From positions 248,001 to 312,000 of the forward strand of contig NZ_JALBUF010000001.1 in the NCBI RefSeq assembly GCF_022606465.1: 64,000 nt of DNA, in the 5' to 3' direction. Source of the stretch: Sulfoacidibacillus ferrooxidans (GTDB taxonomy: Bacteria; Bacillota; Bacilli; Alicyclobacillales; SLC66). The translations under genes were made by a program, and so were the position numbers. Positions 18,116 to 28,032 of this stretch are shown here, piece by piece; position 1 is the first letter of the stretch; each line of letters starts with the position of its first letter. Below the pieces are notes generated by a model. It did no database searches. It saw only the letters and a list, made by a program, of their open reading frames with translations, and had not been told where the DNA came from.

Positions 18116-18682
18116 TTACAAAGAACTCTCGATTTTATCCAGTTGACGAACTAACCCTTGAAACATAGGTGCAAGTGCGGAGTGCATAATTTGTTCTTTA
18201 AGCGGTGCAACAGGTACATAAGACAAGATACTAATTAAGACTGCAATAAGTACAAACGCTATAACAGCACCAGCCACTAAACCGGCAAATCGATTAATCA
18301 AAGAAAGAACGGGTAAACTCATGACTACATTTAGCAAGTGTCCGACATAACGAATAATGAATAATGAGAGATAAAATACGATCCCAAATGAAATTGCACT
18401 TCCCATTGCCATAGCAATACCAGCTCGTGTTGGTTGTGTTCCAAACAGAACAAACAATGGACTAGACGTCACGTGATGTACATGTTTTAATACCGTGCCC
18501 TCTAGCCAGCGAGCAAGCGTTGGCGTCAAAATCGAATGGAATTTCCATGCTAAAACATACGCTAGTACAGTACCTAGCAAACGAACTACCTGTACGACAA
18601 AACCTGTTCGATAGCCGTCCCATGCACTAAAAACGATGATGACTATGATAACGATATCGGCGATATCCAATCCTTCACTCAC
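18116..18682 (-). CDS. CvpA-family membrane protein
   Basis: A 188-residue CvpA-family protein with four membrane segments, beginning ADIVIIVIIVFSAWDGYRTGFVVQVVRLLG (segment 1 plus the conserved GYRTG loop), and later LINRFAGLVAGAV. CvpA proteins have been linked to colicin V export in E. coli and to envelope stress; function in Firmicutes is unclear. It lies 10 bases after zapA, the same order as in Bacillus (zapA-yshB). The GTG at 18682 is used here; a TTG at 18670 has a better-placed AAGGGTGAG and may be the true start. Confidence 0.85.
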   Translation of the reverse strand: MSEGLDIADIVIIVIIVFSAWDGYRTGFVVQVVRLLGTVLAYVLAWKFHSILTPTLARWLEGTVLKHVHHVTSSPLFVLFGTQPTRAGIAMAMGSAISFGIVFYLSLFIIRYVGHLLNVVMSLPVLSLINRFAGLVAGAVIAFVLIAVLISILSYVPVAPLKEQIMHSALAPMFQGLVRQLDKIESSL

Positions 18683-18692
18683 CCTTATCTAG

Positions 18693-18962
18693 CTACTTCT
18701 TAATTTCTAGTTCAAGCGCACTGAGCAATGAATCGTATTCAGACGAGATAGTATCATATTCCTCCGCTAAGTTTAGCGCAGTCAAAACTGCTAACGTTTG
18801 AAAATCTAAACGGGAATTCTGATCAAATAATGCATTCATTTTACCGTCGACTAGTGCAGCCAAGCGCGTCAGTCGCTCGGACGAACCAGACCCCCGCAAT
18901 GTATACGATTGTCCAAAAATCGTGACCTTTACGCGATTTTGTTCGTCGTTCACGTCTACCAT
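18693..18962 (-). CDS. zapA: Cell division protein ZapA
   Basis: ZapA bundles FtsZ filaments at the division ring. The 89-residue product MVDVNDEQNRVKVTIFGQ... has the N-terminal globular part with SYTLRG and the coiled-coil C-terminus (LAALVDGKMNAL, then LTALNLAEEYDTIS). The frame is open back to 19043, inside pheT, but ATG 18962 has AAAGGAG 9 bases upstream and gives the normal family length. A GTG at 19013, overlapping the pheT stop, is a less likely start. It is followed by cvpA. Confidence 0.88.
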   Translation of the reverse strand: MVDVNDEQNRVKVTIFGQSYTLRGSGSSERLTRLAALVDGKMNALFDQNSRLDFQTLAVLTALNLAEEYDTISSEYDSLLSALELEIKK

Positions 18963-19005
18963 CTCCGCGGGCTCCTTTACAGTGGTGTCTTCTACTTGTC
19001 TCTCG

Positions 19006-21435
19006 TTATTCACGCAAAACCGCTCCATGGACAGACTTAACATGTTGGATGATACGATTCATTGTCGTCTCCATTTCCTCATCTGTCAATGTCCGCAATA
19101 AAGAGCGAAAGGATAAACGTAAAGCGATGCTTTTACATCCGCTTGTTACACCATCTCCAGTGTAGATATCAAAAACTGAGATCCCGTATAATTCCTCTCC
19201 AGCCACTTGTGAAACTGTATCCAATACTTGTTGTGCAGGAAGTTTGTCATCAACGACGAGAGCCAGATCTCTTTGCACACTTGGGAAACGCGGAAGTTGT
19301 GTAACGGCTAGTTTAGTCTGAGTGGCTCCAACTACTGCATCCACATCTATTTCAAAATAATAGGCGACAGATAGATCATAGGCATCGCATACAGCCTGAT
19401 GCAATCGTCCAACTCTCCCATGCTTTTCTTCTCCAATATAGATATCTGCGCCCTGCCCACCATGAAAATACGGCATGTCGGAGCGCGCAAAAGTGACTGG
19501 AAGCGCCACGCCAACGCGCATAAGCGCACTCTCTACAATTCCTTTGGCATCATAAAAATCATAGGGACGAACAGTGTCATATGGATGCAATGGTCTTTGC
19601 CGTCCCAACAACAGCCCTGCCAACATCACTTGTTCGTTTGGTTGTTCTATTAAAGGGAACTGCTGTGCAAGATATATTTTCCCAATTTCAAATAACCGCA
19701 GATCTAGCTGCCTGCGACTGACATTGGTCTTCGCCACGTCTAGCAAAGAAGGGAGCATTGTTGTTCGCAACATGCTGTGTTCATCGGAGAGCGGATGCAA
19801 GAGAACGATCCCACGTCCATAGGGATGATCTAATGGAATGCGCACACGCGTTAGATCTTCTGGTGAAATGAATGAATACGTCACCGTTTCCTGAAAACCT
19901 TGCGCGATGAAGTGATCTGTGAGTACGCGCGACATATATTGGTTTTTCGTCAATTGTCCTGCCGTGAGTGGTCCTTCGATCATCGTCGTTGGAATATGAT
20001 CATATCCAATAAGCCGTGCAAACTCCTCAATCATATCTTCTTCAATCGTAATATCGGCTCTGCGCGGTGGGACAGTAACAACTAAATCATCAGATTGTGC
20101 AGACACATCAAATTGAAGCCTCGCACACACGTCTAGCATTTCTTTTTCCGATACAGGAAATCCCAACAACTGCGAGACGCGTTTCTTACGAACAATCACC
20201 TTCACATTCTCGTTATTGAAAAGCGCCTCACCCTGTATCGAGGGTGCCGATGCAACGCGCCCACCTGCATATTGCACCATCAGGTCAACCGCTCTCCCTA
20301 GTGCTAAGGTGACCACGGTTGCGTCTAATCCTTTTTCAAATCTCACCCCTGCTTCTGAGCGCAACTGCAATATGCGTCCTGTTTTCCTTGTCTGTAGTGG
20401 ATCAAACAAAGCAGATTCAATTACCACAGCTGTCGTAGAAGGTGTAACCTCACTCTCTTCACCACCCATGACTCCAGCTAGCCCGAGCGCTTTTGTTGGA
20501 TCAGCAATCACTGTCATATCTTCTGTCAGCGTACGCGTTTGCCCATCGAGTGTGGTGAGTGTTTCACCTGCTATCGCTTGTCGTACGACAATTTGCTGGT
20601 TTGCAATGGCAGCGTAATTAAATGCGTGCAAAGGTTGCCCCCACTCAAACATCACGTAGTTAGTGATATCGACGAGATTGTTAATTGGCCTCATACCTAC
20701 TGCTAGCAAGCGCATTTGCATCCACATGGGCGATGGGGCTAATACTAATCCATCTACCACTTGACCTGCATAACCAGTGCAAGCCTTTGTATCTAAGCGA
20801 ATAGACAGCGTCTTTACATCATCTTCTGGCGTTTGCAAAAGAGGGGAAGGCATACGTACCTGTCGGTTGAAAAGAGCAGCCACCTCATAGGCTACGCCGC
20901 GCAAAGATAGACAATCCGAACGGTTTGGCGTCAGTTCAAGTTCCATCACTATGTCGTTCAAGCCTAAGTAGTCATTGATGTCTACACCTACAGGCGCATC
21001 ACTTGGTAAAACGAAAATACCAGTCGTCTGATCCTTTGGAAATGAATGCGGATCAAGCCCTAATTCAGCTACTGCACAGATCATTCCTTCTGATGCAACA
21101 CCGCGGAGTGTGGATGTCCCGATCTCCATTGACGGTAATTGCGCCCCCACGAGTGCCACAGGAACGCGTTGTGTTGCAGCGACATTGTGAGCACCACATA
21201 CAATCGTCAAATGGTTAGATCCGCCTACATTGACTGTACATACGCGCAAACGATCTGCATTTGGATGCTGTATAACCTCGATCACTTCACCTACGACCAC
21301 ACCAGATACTCCTTGCACAAGAGGCGCCATATGCTCCACAGGGATCCCCGCATTGGTCATTTTCTGTGCAACTTCTTGTGGTGTAAGATCACTGATATCT
21401 ACATAATCCGAAAGCCATTTCCATGTGATTTTCAC
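19006..21435 (-). CDS. pheT: Phenylalanyl-tRNA synthetase beta subunit
   Basis: The beta chain of the alpha2-beta2 PheRS, 809 residues. In order: the N-terminal MKITWKWLSDYVD, an EMAPII-like tRNA-binding domain (about 40-150, with VGEVIEVIQHPNADRL), the B3/B4 editing region (MELELTPNRSDCLS, then GVRFEKGLD), the B5 domain, the inactive synthetase-like core, and a C-terminal anticodon-binding FDX-ACB domain (FPSVQRDLALVVDD). It follows pheS after 42 bases and is under the Phe T-box. Confidence 0.97.
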   Translation of the reverse strand: MKITWKWLSDYVDISDLTPQEVAQKMTNAGIPVEHMAPLVQGVSGVVVGEVIEVIQHPNADRLRVCTVNVGGSNHLTIVCGAHNVAATQRVPVALVGAQLPSMEIGTSTLRGVASEGMICAVAELGLDPHSFPKDQTTGIFVLPSDAPVGVDINDYLGLNDIVMELELTPNRSDCLSLRGVAYEVAALFNRQVRMPSPLLQTPEDDVKTLSIRLDTKACTGYAGQVVDGLVLAPSPMWMQMRLLAVGMRPINNLVDITNYVMFEWGQPLHAFNYAAIANQQIVVRQAIAGETLTTLDGQTRTLTEDMTVIADPTKALGLAGVMGGEESEVTPSTTAVVIESALFDPLQTRKTGRILQLRSEAGVRFEKGLDATVVTLALGRAVDLMVQYAGGRVASAPSIQGEALFNNENVKVIVRKKRVSQLLGFPVSEKEMLDVCARLQFDVSAQSDDLVVTVPPRRADITIEEDMIEEFARLIGYDHIPTTMIEGPLTAGQLTKNQYMSRVLTDHFIAQGFQETVTYSFISPEDLTRVRIPLDHPYGRGIVLLHPLSDEHSMLRTTMLPSLLDVAKTNVSRRQLDLRLFEIGKIYLAQQFPLIEQPNEQVMLAGLLLGRQRPLHPYDTVRPYDFYDAKGIVESALMRVGVALPVTFARSDMPYFHGGQGADIYIGEEKHGRVGRLHQAVCDAYDLSVAYYFEIDVDAVVGATQTKLAVTQLPRFPSVQRDLALVVDDKLPAQQVLDTVSQVAGEELYGISVFDIYTGDGVTSGCKSIALRLSFRSLLRTLTDEEMETTMNRIIQHVKSVHGAVLRE

Positions 21436-21477
21436 AATATACCTCCCTACGATAACCTACACATGCGTTCGTTGTTC

Positions 21478-22518
21478 CTATCGAACTAATTTTGCAAACT
21501 GTTCTAATAGCCGCACATCATTTTGATAAAATTGTCTTATATCCTCCACGCGATAAGCTAACATCGCTATCCTCTCTACGCCCATCCCAAATGCAAATCC
21601 GCTCAATTCGCGTGCATCGTATCCTTGCATCTCAAGTACACTTGGATGTACCATGCCACACCCTAAGATCTCAATCCATCCAGTATCTTTACATGTACGA
21701 CAACCACTACCACCGCAGTAGATGCAGCGAATATCTAATTCTGCGCTGGGCTCAGTAAACGGAAAGAAACTTGGACGCAAACGAACTTCCTGATCTTCGC
21801 CAAACATTTCTCTCGCAAATTGCAACAACATACCCTTTAAATCACTCATTCGAACACCATGTCCTACAACCAAACCTTCTACTTGCATAAACGCATGAGA
21901 ATGTGTAGCATCATCATCATCCCTGCGATATACTCTGCCGGGAACGATAATGCGCACATTGGTTTCAGGATAAAGCGCTGCAAGTGTGCGCGCTTGCACA
22001 GGAGAAGTATGTGTTCTCATGAGAATTTCCTCAGTAATATAAAAAGTATCTTGCATGTCCCGCGCTGGATGGTCCTTTGGCAAATTTAACGCTTCAAAAT
22101 TATAAAAATCGAGTTCAACCTCTGGCCCTTCTGCTACCGTAAACCCAAAGCCAAGAAAAATATCTTCAATGCGTCGTACCACTTTATGCAAGGGGTGTTC
22201 TGCTCCTAGATAAGGCATGCGTCCAGGTAGGGTAATATCAATCGTTTCCTTCGCTTCCTTCTCTTGTACAGCCGCAAATTGTAAAGCATCTTTGCGTTCT
22301 TTATACGCCTGTTCAAGCGCGGCCCGAACATCATTTGCTATCTGCCCAACGAGTGGACGCTCACTTGCTTCAAGAGTTCCCATCGTACGCAATATACCAG
22401 ATAGTTCACCTTTTTTACCTAGATAGCCTACCCGCCAAGCCTCCAACTCTTCTAGTGTCTTGTGACTAGTCAACGCAGATAGCGCCTGCTCTTGTAACTC
22501 CATCAATTGTTCTCTCAC
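21478..22518 (-). CDS. pheS: Phenylalanyl-tRNA synthetase alpha subunit
   Basis: The catalytic chain of PheRS, 346 residues, class II. An N-terminal coiled coil binds tRNA. Motif 2 is [23 protein letters not shown] and motif 3 is [14 protein letters not shown] four-Cys zinc-type segment [12 protein letters not shown] is present. The frame begins at GTG 22527, but GTG 22518 stands 5 bases after TGAGGTGA and is preferred. Controlled by the T-box at 22553-22827. Confidence 0.96.
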   Translation of the reverse strand: MREQLMELQEQALSALTSHKTLEELEAWRVGYLGKKGELSGILRTMGTLEASERPLVGQIANDVRAALEQAYKERKDALQFAAVQEKEAKETIDITLPGRMPYLGAEHPLHKVVRRIEDIFLGFGFTVAEGPEVELDFYNFEALNLPKDHPARDMQDTFYITEEILMRTHTSPVQARTLAALYPETNVRIIVPGRVYRRDDDDATHSHAFMQVEGLVVGHGVRMSDLKGMLLQFAREMFGEDQEVRLRPSFFPFTEPSAELDIRCIYCGGSGCRTCKDTGWIEILGCGMVHPSVLEMQGYDARELSGFAFGMGVERIAMLAYRVEDIRQFYQNDVRLLEQFAKLVR

Positions 22519-22552
22519 CTGGGTCACCTCATATTGTATCTATAGTAAACCA

Positions 22553-22827
22553 CAAAAAAAGCTTTCGCCAAGGGACGAAAACTTCGTGGTACCACCCTTA
22601 TATAGAAGGTAGCCCACCACATATCCGTGAACTTGTTCACGCAATATAGGTAGCCAACTTCCCTCATCGTCCACAATAACGCGTGGATCGCGGATCAACC
22701 TACATACTATCCGTTCAATTGATCTCCTCGCGAGTGAACTTCCCTATAAGATTGCACGAGACGCTCTCAATCTAGGCGCCAAGTCCCTGAATGCAATAAT
22801 AAATAGGTACTCTCTCGGTCATCAGTT
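22553..22827 (-). ncRNA. T-box leader of pheST (Phe specifier)
   Basis: On the minus strand there are a stem I region with CAGGGACTTGG, the specifier TTC followed by A at 22736-22738, the core GGGTGGTACCACG at 22585-22597, and a terminator stem TTTCGTCCC...GGCGAAA followed by a T tract near 22556. The codon agrees with the controlled genes. Confidence 0.92.
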
Positions 22828-22833
22828 TCCACT

Positions 22834-22862
22834 ATGATACAGCAGGAAGAGTATTCTGTAAA
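22834..22862 (-). promoter_or_regulatory. Sigma-A-type promoter of pheST
   Basis: Minus strand TTTACA (22857-22862) and TATCAT (22834-22839) with a 17-base spacer; transcription would start a few bases before T-box stem I. Confidence 0.7.
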
Positions 22863-22900
22863 GTCTGCCCAACCATTCGTTTTGACTTCACTTCTTTGAC

Positions 22901-23713
22901 TTAGCTCAGGCGTTGGCGCAGTGCTTCATACAACATAATACTTGAAGCTACTCCAGCATTTAATGACTCTGTTACACCAGGCATGGGAAGAGAGAATGAT
23001 GTTGCAAGGCGCTCCTGCAAAGCATGTGTAATACCCTGCGCTTCTCCACCAATCACAAGTCCCATTGGGCCCCGTAGATCTGCTCCATACAAAGAAGTGG
23101 TCGCGTGTGCATCGGCACCAAGTAGGTGAACATTCGCCTCTTGTGCGACTTGTAACAATTCCTCCACTACTGTCTCAAGCACAGGTATCGTTGCGAGTGC
23201 ACCCATAGTGGATCGAACTACTTTAGGATGAAAGAAATCCACCGTACCCTTAAGCGAAATGACACCACGTGCCCCTACGGCGGCGGCTGTACGTATCATT
23301 GTCCCAAGATTGCCTGGATCCCTTACACCGTCTACGATCAGCACGACATCGCTACAATTATTCTGACACTGCCCCATCGCAAAGAAGGTATGCAGCGGTT
23401 GTGTATCGATCTTCACAACCGCTATCACCCCTTGCGGATGAACCGTATCAGCCACTTGCGCAAAAATGTGTGTAGTCATTCCATACACAGGGATATGTCG
23501 TTGTTCACACTGCTCCACTACTGACTCTATATCCAGTCCTTCTACACTAGGATCATATAAAAGGCTAACGATGTGTGCACGACTCTCTAGATACGTGTGA
23601 ACACTGCGTAGTCCTTCAACCAGATAAGTACCTGACTGTTCTCTATACTTTCGTTCTTTGAGCGCCGCCCACGCCTTCACTCGCGGATTGTGCGCTGATG
23701 TGATATATTCCAA
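22901..23713 (-). CDS. TrmH/SpoU-family RNA 2'-O-methyltransferase (YsgA-like)
   Basis: A 270-residue SPOUT methyltransferase. An N-terminal substrate-binding domain (ITSAHNPRVKAW, GTYLVEGLRSV) precedes the knotted SAM-binding domain with DGVRDPGNLGTMIRTAAAVG, LVIGGEAQGI and the C-terminal SLNAGVASSIMLYEAL. The probable target is a ribose in 23S rRNA, as for the YsgA/RlmB relatives; the exact nucleotide cannot be read. In Bacillus ysgA lies upstream of pheS, as here. The open frame reaches 23767 inside ilvD, but TTG 23713 with AGAGGG upstream gives the usual family start. Confidence 0.87.
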   Translation of the reverse strand: MEYITSAHNPRVKAWAALKERKYREQSGTYLVEGLRSVHTYLESRAHIVSLLYDPSVEGLDIESVVEQCEQRHIPVYGMTTHIFAQVADTVHPQGVIAVVKIDTQPLHTFFAMGQCQNNCSDVVLIVDGVRDPGNLGTMIRTAAAVGARGVISLKGTVDFFHPKVVRSTMGALATIPVLETVVEELLQVAQEANVHLLGADAHATTSLYGADLRGPMGLVIGGEAQGITHALQERLATSFSLPMPGVTESLNAGVASSIMLYEALRQRLS

Positions 23714-23726
23714 AACGTTCCCTCTT

Positions 23727-25388
23727 TCAGTCTGTAAGTACTGCCCCAGTATTTGCCGAGGTAACAAGTCTTGTATAGCGCGCTAACCAGCCTCGCTTAA
23801 CAAGTGGTTCAGGAGGTTGCCAAGTCTCCATACGCTCTTGCAATTCTCTATCAGATACGAGAACTTCAATGATGCGTTGATCTGTATCAATAACAATAAC
23901 ATCACCTTCTTGTAACGCTGCAATCGGCCCTCCAGCCGCCGCCTCAGGCGAGATATGACCTATGCTAATCCCGCGTGTGGCACCAGAGAAACGCCCGTCT
24001 GTAATGAGTGCAACATCCGCACCAAGCCCCATCCCCGCAATCGCCGACGTGGGTGCCAACATCTCAGGCATTCCCGGCCCACCTTTTGGACCTTCATAGC
24101 GGATGACGACTACGTCTCCTTTTTTCACGCGCCCACTCTTGATCCCAACAGATGCTTCATCTTGAGAATTAAAGATGACACAAGGCCCCTCAAAATGCGT
24201 AATAGCAGTTGCCCCGCTTTTTATCACAGCACCATCAGGCGCAAGATTGCCTGTAAGAACGCGTAATCCACCTTGTTGAGAATGAGCGTGTTCAATAGTA
24301 TGAATGACATCTTCATCAACTATGGTTGCTTCTGCAATATTTTCCCCTATCGTTTTTCCAGTGACAGTCATACAATCCAGATGTAAAAGCCCTTCTTTTC
24401 GCGACAACTCACGTAAAATAGCAGAAATTCCACCTGCCCGATCGACATCTTCCATGTGCCAGTCAGAAGAAGGACTCACTTTACAAATCTGTGGAACCAG
24501 TCGGGAGATCTCATCTACACGCGTTAGTGGGTAGTCTACCTCCGCTTCATGGGCAAGGGCGAGTGTATGTAATACAGTATTTGTCGAACCACCCATAGCC
24601 ATATCAAGAATAAATGCATTGTCAAGAGAATCTTGCGTCACAATATCCCGTGGTTTGATTTGCTGTTCAATGAGATATTTTAAGCGGACGGCAGTTTCCT
24701 TTACTAATTCTTCACGACGTGGATCAATAGCTAGTATAGAACCATTACCAGGTAATGCAAGTCCAAGCGCCTCTGCTAAACAATTCATCGAATTAGCCGT
24801 AAACATTCCAGAGCAAGAACCACATGTCGGACAGCCGTGTTCTTCAATATCTTGAAGTTCTGATCGCGTCATTTTACCAGCTTGATATGCACCTACACCC
24901 TCAAATACAGACACCAAGTCAACAGTCTTACCACTTGTGGTTTTCCCTGCTTTCATCGGACCACCTGACACAAAGACAGTCGGAATATTGACTCGTAGGG
25001 CACCCATTAACATGCCTGGTGTGATTTTATCACAATTAGGGATACAAATAAGTCCATCAAACCAATGCGCCTGAGCCATCGTTTCTAAGGAGTCTGCAAT
25101 CAGTTCCCTACTAGGCAACGAATAACGCATACCGATATGCCCCATCGCAATGCCATCATCGACACCAATCGTATTAAATTCAAAGGGAATCATGCCTGCA
25201 GCGCGAACAGCTTCTTTCACAAGCTTGCCAAACTCTTGCAAATGCATATGTCCAGGAATAATTTCTACGAATGAATTGACAATCCCGATAAATGGTTTAT
25301 TGAAATCTTCATTTTTTAATCCCGTAGCTCGTAACAAACTGCGATGAGGAGCTTTTTCAATCCCCTTTTTCACCATATCACTGCGCAT
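23727..25388 (-). CDS. ilvD: Dihydroxy-acid dehydratase
   Basis: Dehydrates 2,3-dihydroxy acids in valine, isoleucine and pantothenate synthesis. The 553-residue protein begins [19 protein letters not shown]. Cluster ligands are visible in [14 protein letters not shown] and [19 protein letters not shown], with the catalytic region [20 protein letters not shown] near the C-terminus. ATG 25388 sits 5 bases after GGGAG; an upstream GTG at 25400 is in frame but less likely. No other ilv genes are in the window. The TrmH-type gene follows 13 bases downstream. Confidence 0.96.
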   Translation of the reverse strand: MRSDMVKKGIEKAPHRSLLRATGLKNEDFNKPFIGIVNSFVEIIPGHMHLQEFGKLVKEAVRAAGMIPFEFNTIGVDDGIAMGHIGMRYSLPSRELIADSLETMAQAHWFDGLICIPNCDKITPGMLMGALRVNIPTVFVSGGPMKAGKTTSGKTVDLVSVFEGVGAYQAGKMTRSELQDIEEHGCPTCGSCSGMFTANSMNCLAEALGLALPGNGSILAIDPRREELVKETAVRLKYLIEQQIKPRDIVTQDSLDNAFILDMAMGGSTNTVLHTLALAHEAEVDYPLTRVDEISRLVPQICKVSPSSDWHMEDVDRAGGISAILRELSRKEGLLHLDCMTVTGKTIGENIAEATIVDEDVIHTIEHAHSQQGGLRVLTGNLAPDGAVIKSGATAITHFEGPCVIFNSQDEASVGIKSGRVKKGDVVVIRYEGPKGGPGMPEMLAPTSAIAGMGLGADVALITDGRFSGATRGISIGHISPEAAAGGPIAALQEGDVIVIDTDQRIIEVLVSDRELQERMETWQPPEPLVKRGWLARYTRLVTSANTGAVLTD

Positions 25389-25459
25389 TAGTTCTCCCAC
25401 TCTCTCAGGTTATTTCATGATCTATGGATATTCTGATTATTTTAACGCCTTTACTGCGA

Positions 25460-26422
25460 TTACACAATAGGAGTGAGTGGAGAGTTACCGATTAAAACCT
25501 CGTAAATATTATCCGCAGCTAATTGTGCCATCTTCCTACGAGTTGCAATACTCGCACTACCAATATGAGGAAGAGCTACAACATTTGGCAACGTGAGAAG
25601 TGGATGCGAAAGTGCAATTGGTTCTTGCTCAAACACATCTAATCCAGCTCCATACAATTGACCCTGATGCAAAGCACGATATAGAGCAACCTCATCTACG
25701 ACAGGTCCTCTGCTAACATTAATAAGAATTGCGGTTTTTTTCATCAATTGCAGTTCTCGCTCACCAATCAAATGATGGGTCTCTTGTGTAAGTGGAGTGA
25801 GGACAACCACGTAATCAGATAATTGCAAAACACCATCCAACGTTTCATAGGATACTCCTAAATCTACTTCAGTTTCTGTTTTGCGCTGCCGATTATGATA
25901 GATCAGCTTCATTCCAAATCCGCGCGCACGACGTGCTACTCCCTCACCTATACGTCCCATACCTATCAAACCAAGCGTCGCTCCGTAAACATCCTGGCCA
26001 GCTAAGAGAAAGGGCGACCATGATTGCCATTGACCAGATCGCAAAAACTCAGATGATTCAGGTATTTTTCGCGCTACTGCAAGCAGAAGAGCAAATGTAA
26101 GATCAGCTGTCGTTTCATTGAGTACATCTGGTGTCGTTGTGACATGAATCGCGCGCTGTTTTGCCGCTTGTAGATCAATATTGTCGTATCCAACGGCCAT
26201 ATTTGCGATAATACGCAAATGGTCTCCATGACTCATAAGAGTCTCATCCATCTGATCAGTCAGCATCGACAGCACCGCGTCAACCTGCGCTATCTCGCGA
26301 TAGAGAAAGTCCCGTGTTGCCGGCTGATCTGCTTCAGGCCACATCGTGACATCTGACACAGTCTTTAAACGCGCTAACACATCGGCAGGAAGCCATCTTG
26401 TCACAAGTGTCTTTGGTTTCAT
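25460..26422 (-). CDS. D-2-hydroxyacid dehydrogenase (glyoxylate/hydroxypyruvate reductase-like)
   Basis: A 320-residue NAD(P)-dependent dehydrogenase. The Rossmann motif is GLIGMGRIGEGVARRA (about 150-165). The catalytic Arg is in INVSRGPVVDE, Glu in DVFEQEP, and His in ALPHIGSAS. The pattern fits the GyaR/GhrB group, reducing glyoxylate or hydroxypyruvate; the substrate cannot be fixed from sequence. ATG 26422 is 6 bases after AAAGGAGA. It lies between rplT and ilvD on the same strand, with a hairpin separating it from rplT. Confidence 0.88.
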   Translation of the reverse strand: MKPKTLVTRWLPADVLARLKTVSDVTMWPEADQPATRDFLYREIAQVDAVLSMLTDQMDETLMSHGDHLRIIANMAVGYDNIDLQAAKQRAIHVTTTPDVLNETTADLTFALLLAVARKIPESSEFLRSGQWQSWSPFLLAGQDVYGATLGLIGMGRIGEGVARRARGFGMKLIYHNRQRKTETEVDLGVSYETLDGVLQLSDYVVVLTPLTQETHHLIGERELQLMKKTAILINVSRGPVVDEVALYRALHQGQLYGAGLDVFEQEPIALSHPLLTLPNVVALPHIGSASIATRRKMAQLAADNIYEVLIGNSPLTPIV

Positions 26423-26445
26423 GTCATTCTCCTTTTCAGTATAAC

Positions 26446-26482
26446 AAAGGGCCACACTCCCTATGGGAACATGTGACCCTTT
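26446..26482 (-). terminator. Hairpin after rplT
   Basis: On the minus strand AAAGGGTCACATGTTCCC pairs with GGGAGTGTGGCCCTTT around a 3-base loop, with two mismatches. Only a short T stretch follows, so it could be a partial terminator between rplT and the dehydrogenase gene. Confidence 0.6.
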
Positions 26483-26495
26483 ACCGCACGATGAT

Positions 26496-26855
26496 TTACG
26501 CTTCTAACTTCGATTTTGCAAGTGTTGCCAATGCAGTAAATGCATGTGCATCATACACAGCCAAATCAGCGAGCATTTTACGGTTCACTTCAACGCCCGC
26601 TTGTTTTAAGCCAAACATGAGGCGGCTATACGACAATCCGTTCAAACGAGCTGCAGCGTTAATCCGCTGTATCCATAAACGGCGAAAATCCCGCTTCCTG
26701 ACGCGACGATCCCGATATGCATACATCAGAGATTTCATCACTTGCTGATTAGCCGTACGGAATAAACGATGCTTTGAACCAAAATAACCACGCGCTAATT
26801 TTAATATCTTCTTATGGCGACGGCGCGTCACTATACCGCCTTTAACTCTTGGCAT
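26496..26855 (-). CDS. rplT: 50S ribosomal protein L20
   Basis: A 119-residue L20, starting [21 protein letters not shown], with the conserved [15 protein letters not shown] and [14 protein letters not shown] segments. L20 helps early assembly of the 50S subunit and, in Firmicutes, represses its own operon by binding the leader upstream of infC. It is last in infC-rpmI-rplT. Confidence 0.98.
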   Translation of the reverse strand: MPRVKGGIVTRRRHKKILKLARGYFGSKHRLFRTANQQVMKSLMYAYRDRRVRKRDFRRLWIQRINAAARLNGLSYSRLMFGLKQAGVEVNRKMLADLAVYDAHAFTALATLAKSKLEA

Positions 26856-26919
26856 GACAAATCCTCCTCAAATCGTGGCGCTAAACATAGCACCTATCCT
26901 ACAAAAGTCGTACTGCTTT

Positions 26920-27117
26920 TTACAAATACGTTACTAACTGTTTAATTCGTTTGAAATCGCCAGGGGATACCATACCCGAATGACGCAATTGACGTTTGCT
27001 TTTAGGCGACTTTGAAACAAACAAGTGACTCGTATTTGCATGACTGCGCTTCAACTTACCAGAACCTGTTTTCCTGAAGCGTTTTGCAGCTCCACGATGT
27101 GTTTTCATTTTCGGCAT
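26920..27117 (-). CDS. rpmI: 50S ribosomal protein L35
   Basis: A 65-residue L35, [20 protein letters not shown]..., with the typical [12 protein letters not shown] and [10 protein letters not shown] segments. The frame is open to 27138, but ATG 27117 gives the conserved start and is preceded by GGAGGATGCAGCA. It lies between infC and rplT. Confidence 0.98.
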   Translation of the reverse strand: MPKMKTHRGAAKRFRKTGSGKLKRSHANTSHLFVSKSPKSKRQLRHSGMVSPGDFKRIKQLVTYL

Positions 27118-27186
27118 TGCTGCATCCTCCACATTCATACCCGCAAATAGGGGTTTGATCTCTCACTTGCGTCGTCTGTAATTCTC

Positions 27187-27717
27187 TTAGGAAGACTTCT
27201 CCACACTTTGACGCGGATTGATGATCATAATCATACTGCGCCCTTCAAGTCTCGGAGACCGCTCAATAATTCCAAAGGGCTCAAGTTCTTTCGCCATTTT
27301 TTCAAGAACAGCTTGACCGATGTTTGAGTGGGTGATCTCTCTCCCGCGAAAACGAACAGCCGCTTTAACTTTGTCGCCTTCTTGTAAAAACTTTACCGCC
27401 GCCTTGACCTTTGTCTCAAAATCGTGGTCTTCAATATTCGGCGTCATGCGAATTTCTTTAATCAACACGACTTTCTGATGCTTACGAGCTTCTTTCTCTT
27501 TCTTGCTTTGCTCATACTTGAACTTTCCATAGTCCATGATTCGACAAACGGGTGGTTTTGCCGTCGGAGCGACGTTGACAAGATCGAGATTTTTCTCTCC
27601 TGCAATGCGAAGAGCATCACGCAGATTCACAATGCCTAATTGTTCTCCGGCTTCGTCAATCAAGCGCACTTCGCGTGCACGGATGGCATCATTAATTTGC
27701 ACATCATCCTTGCTAAT
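27187..27717 (-). CDS. infC: Translation initiation factor IF-3 with an ATT start codon
   Basis: IF-3 binds the 30S subunit, keeps it apart from 50S and checks start codons. The 176-residue protein begins ISKDDVQINDAIRAREV, with the linker and IF3-C motif KEIRMTPNIEDHDFETKVK and a RFRGREI segment. Homology starts at the ATT codon at 27717, which has TAGGGGGTG 8 bases upstream; residues before it (frame open to 27804) look nothing like IF-3 and fall within the leader RNA. ATT starts are a known feature of infC and give self-regulation, since IF-3 discriminates against such codons. Confidence 0.93.
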   Translation of the reverse strand: MSKDDVQINDAIRAREVRLIDEAGEQLGIVNLRDALRIAGEKNLDLVNVAPTAKPPVCRIMDYGKFKYEQSKKEKEARKHQKVVLIKEIRMTPNIEDHDFETKVKAAVKFLQEGDKVKAAVRFRGREITHSNIGQAVLEKMAKELEPFGIIERSPRLEGRSMIMIINPRQSVEKSS

Positions 27718-27767
27718 TGAACAACACCCCCTAGAATTCACACACTTACTACATAAAATATCAAAGC

Positions 27768-27918
27768 AAAAAGCGCGGTAATCTACTACCGCGCTCGCAC
27801 TCACTCATTCACGCTACCATGGTACTTCACTTATATCCGCCCATGTGCACTGAACCCATAGATACTACTTCGTAGATCCCGGGGTGAGAAGCGAACGCTT
27901 CTACTTGTTGCATTCAAT
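27768..27918 (-). ncRNA. L20 leader (autoregulatory) with terminator
   Basis: Between the promoter and infC, the minus strand has the L20-leader pattern: CTCACCCCGGGATCTAC, ATGGGTTCAGTGCACATGGGCGG, and a final hairpin AGCGCGGTAGTAGATTACCGCGCT followed by TTTTT. Binding of L20 is expected to favour the terminator and so adjust infC-rpmI-rplT. Confidence 0.85.
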
Positions 27919-27924
27919 GTAGTG

Positions 27925-27953
27925 ATTATAGCGTAGATCGTGCCAGATAGCAA
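27925..27953 (-). promoter_or_regulatory. Sigma-A-type promoter of infC-rpmI-rplT
   Basis: Minus strand TTGCTA (27948-27953) and TATAAT (27925-27930), spacer 17 bases, placing the start at the 5' end of the L20 leader. An inverted repeat CCCACAGC/GCTGTGGG (27954-27991) sits just upstream and could end the preceding gene. Confidence 0.75.
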
Positions 27954-28032
27954 CCCACAGCACAACTGTCCATATGACGCTGCGCTGTGGGAACACCTGT
28001 AAGCGCAGTTGCTTTACAACATTTACAAAACA

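Noticed and set aside
20216-20617. 133-codon plus-strand frame inside pheT
   Set aside because: Antisense shadow of conserved pheT coding sequence.
27718-27804. Extended IF-3 N-terminus from 27804
   Set aside because: It would be encoded by the L20 leader terminator and resembles no IF-3.
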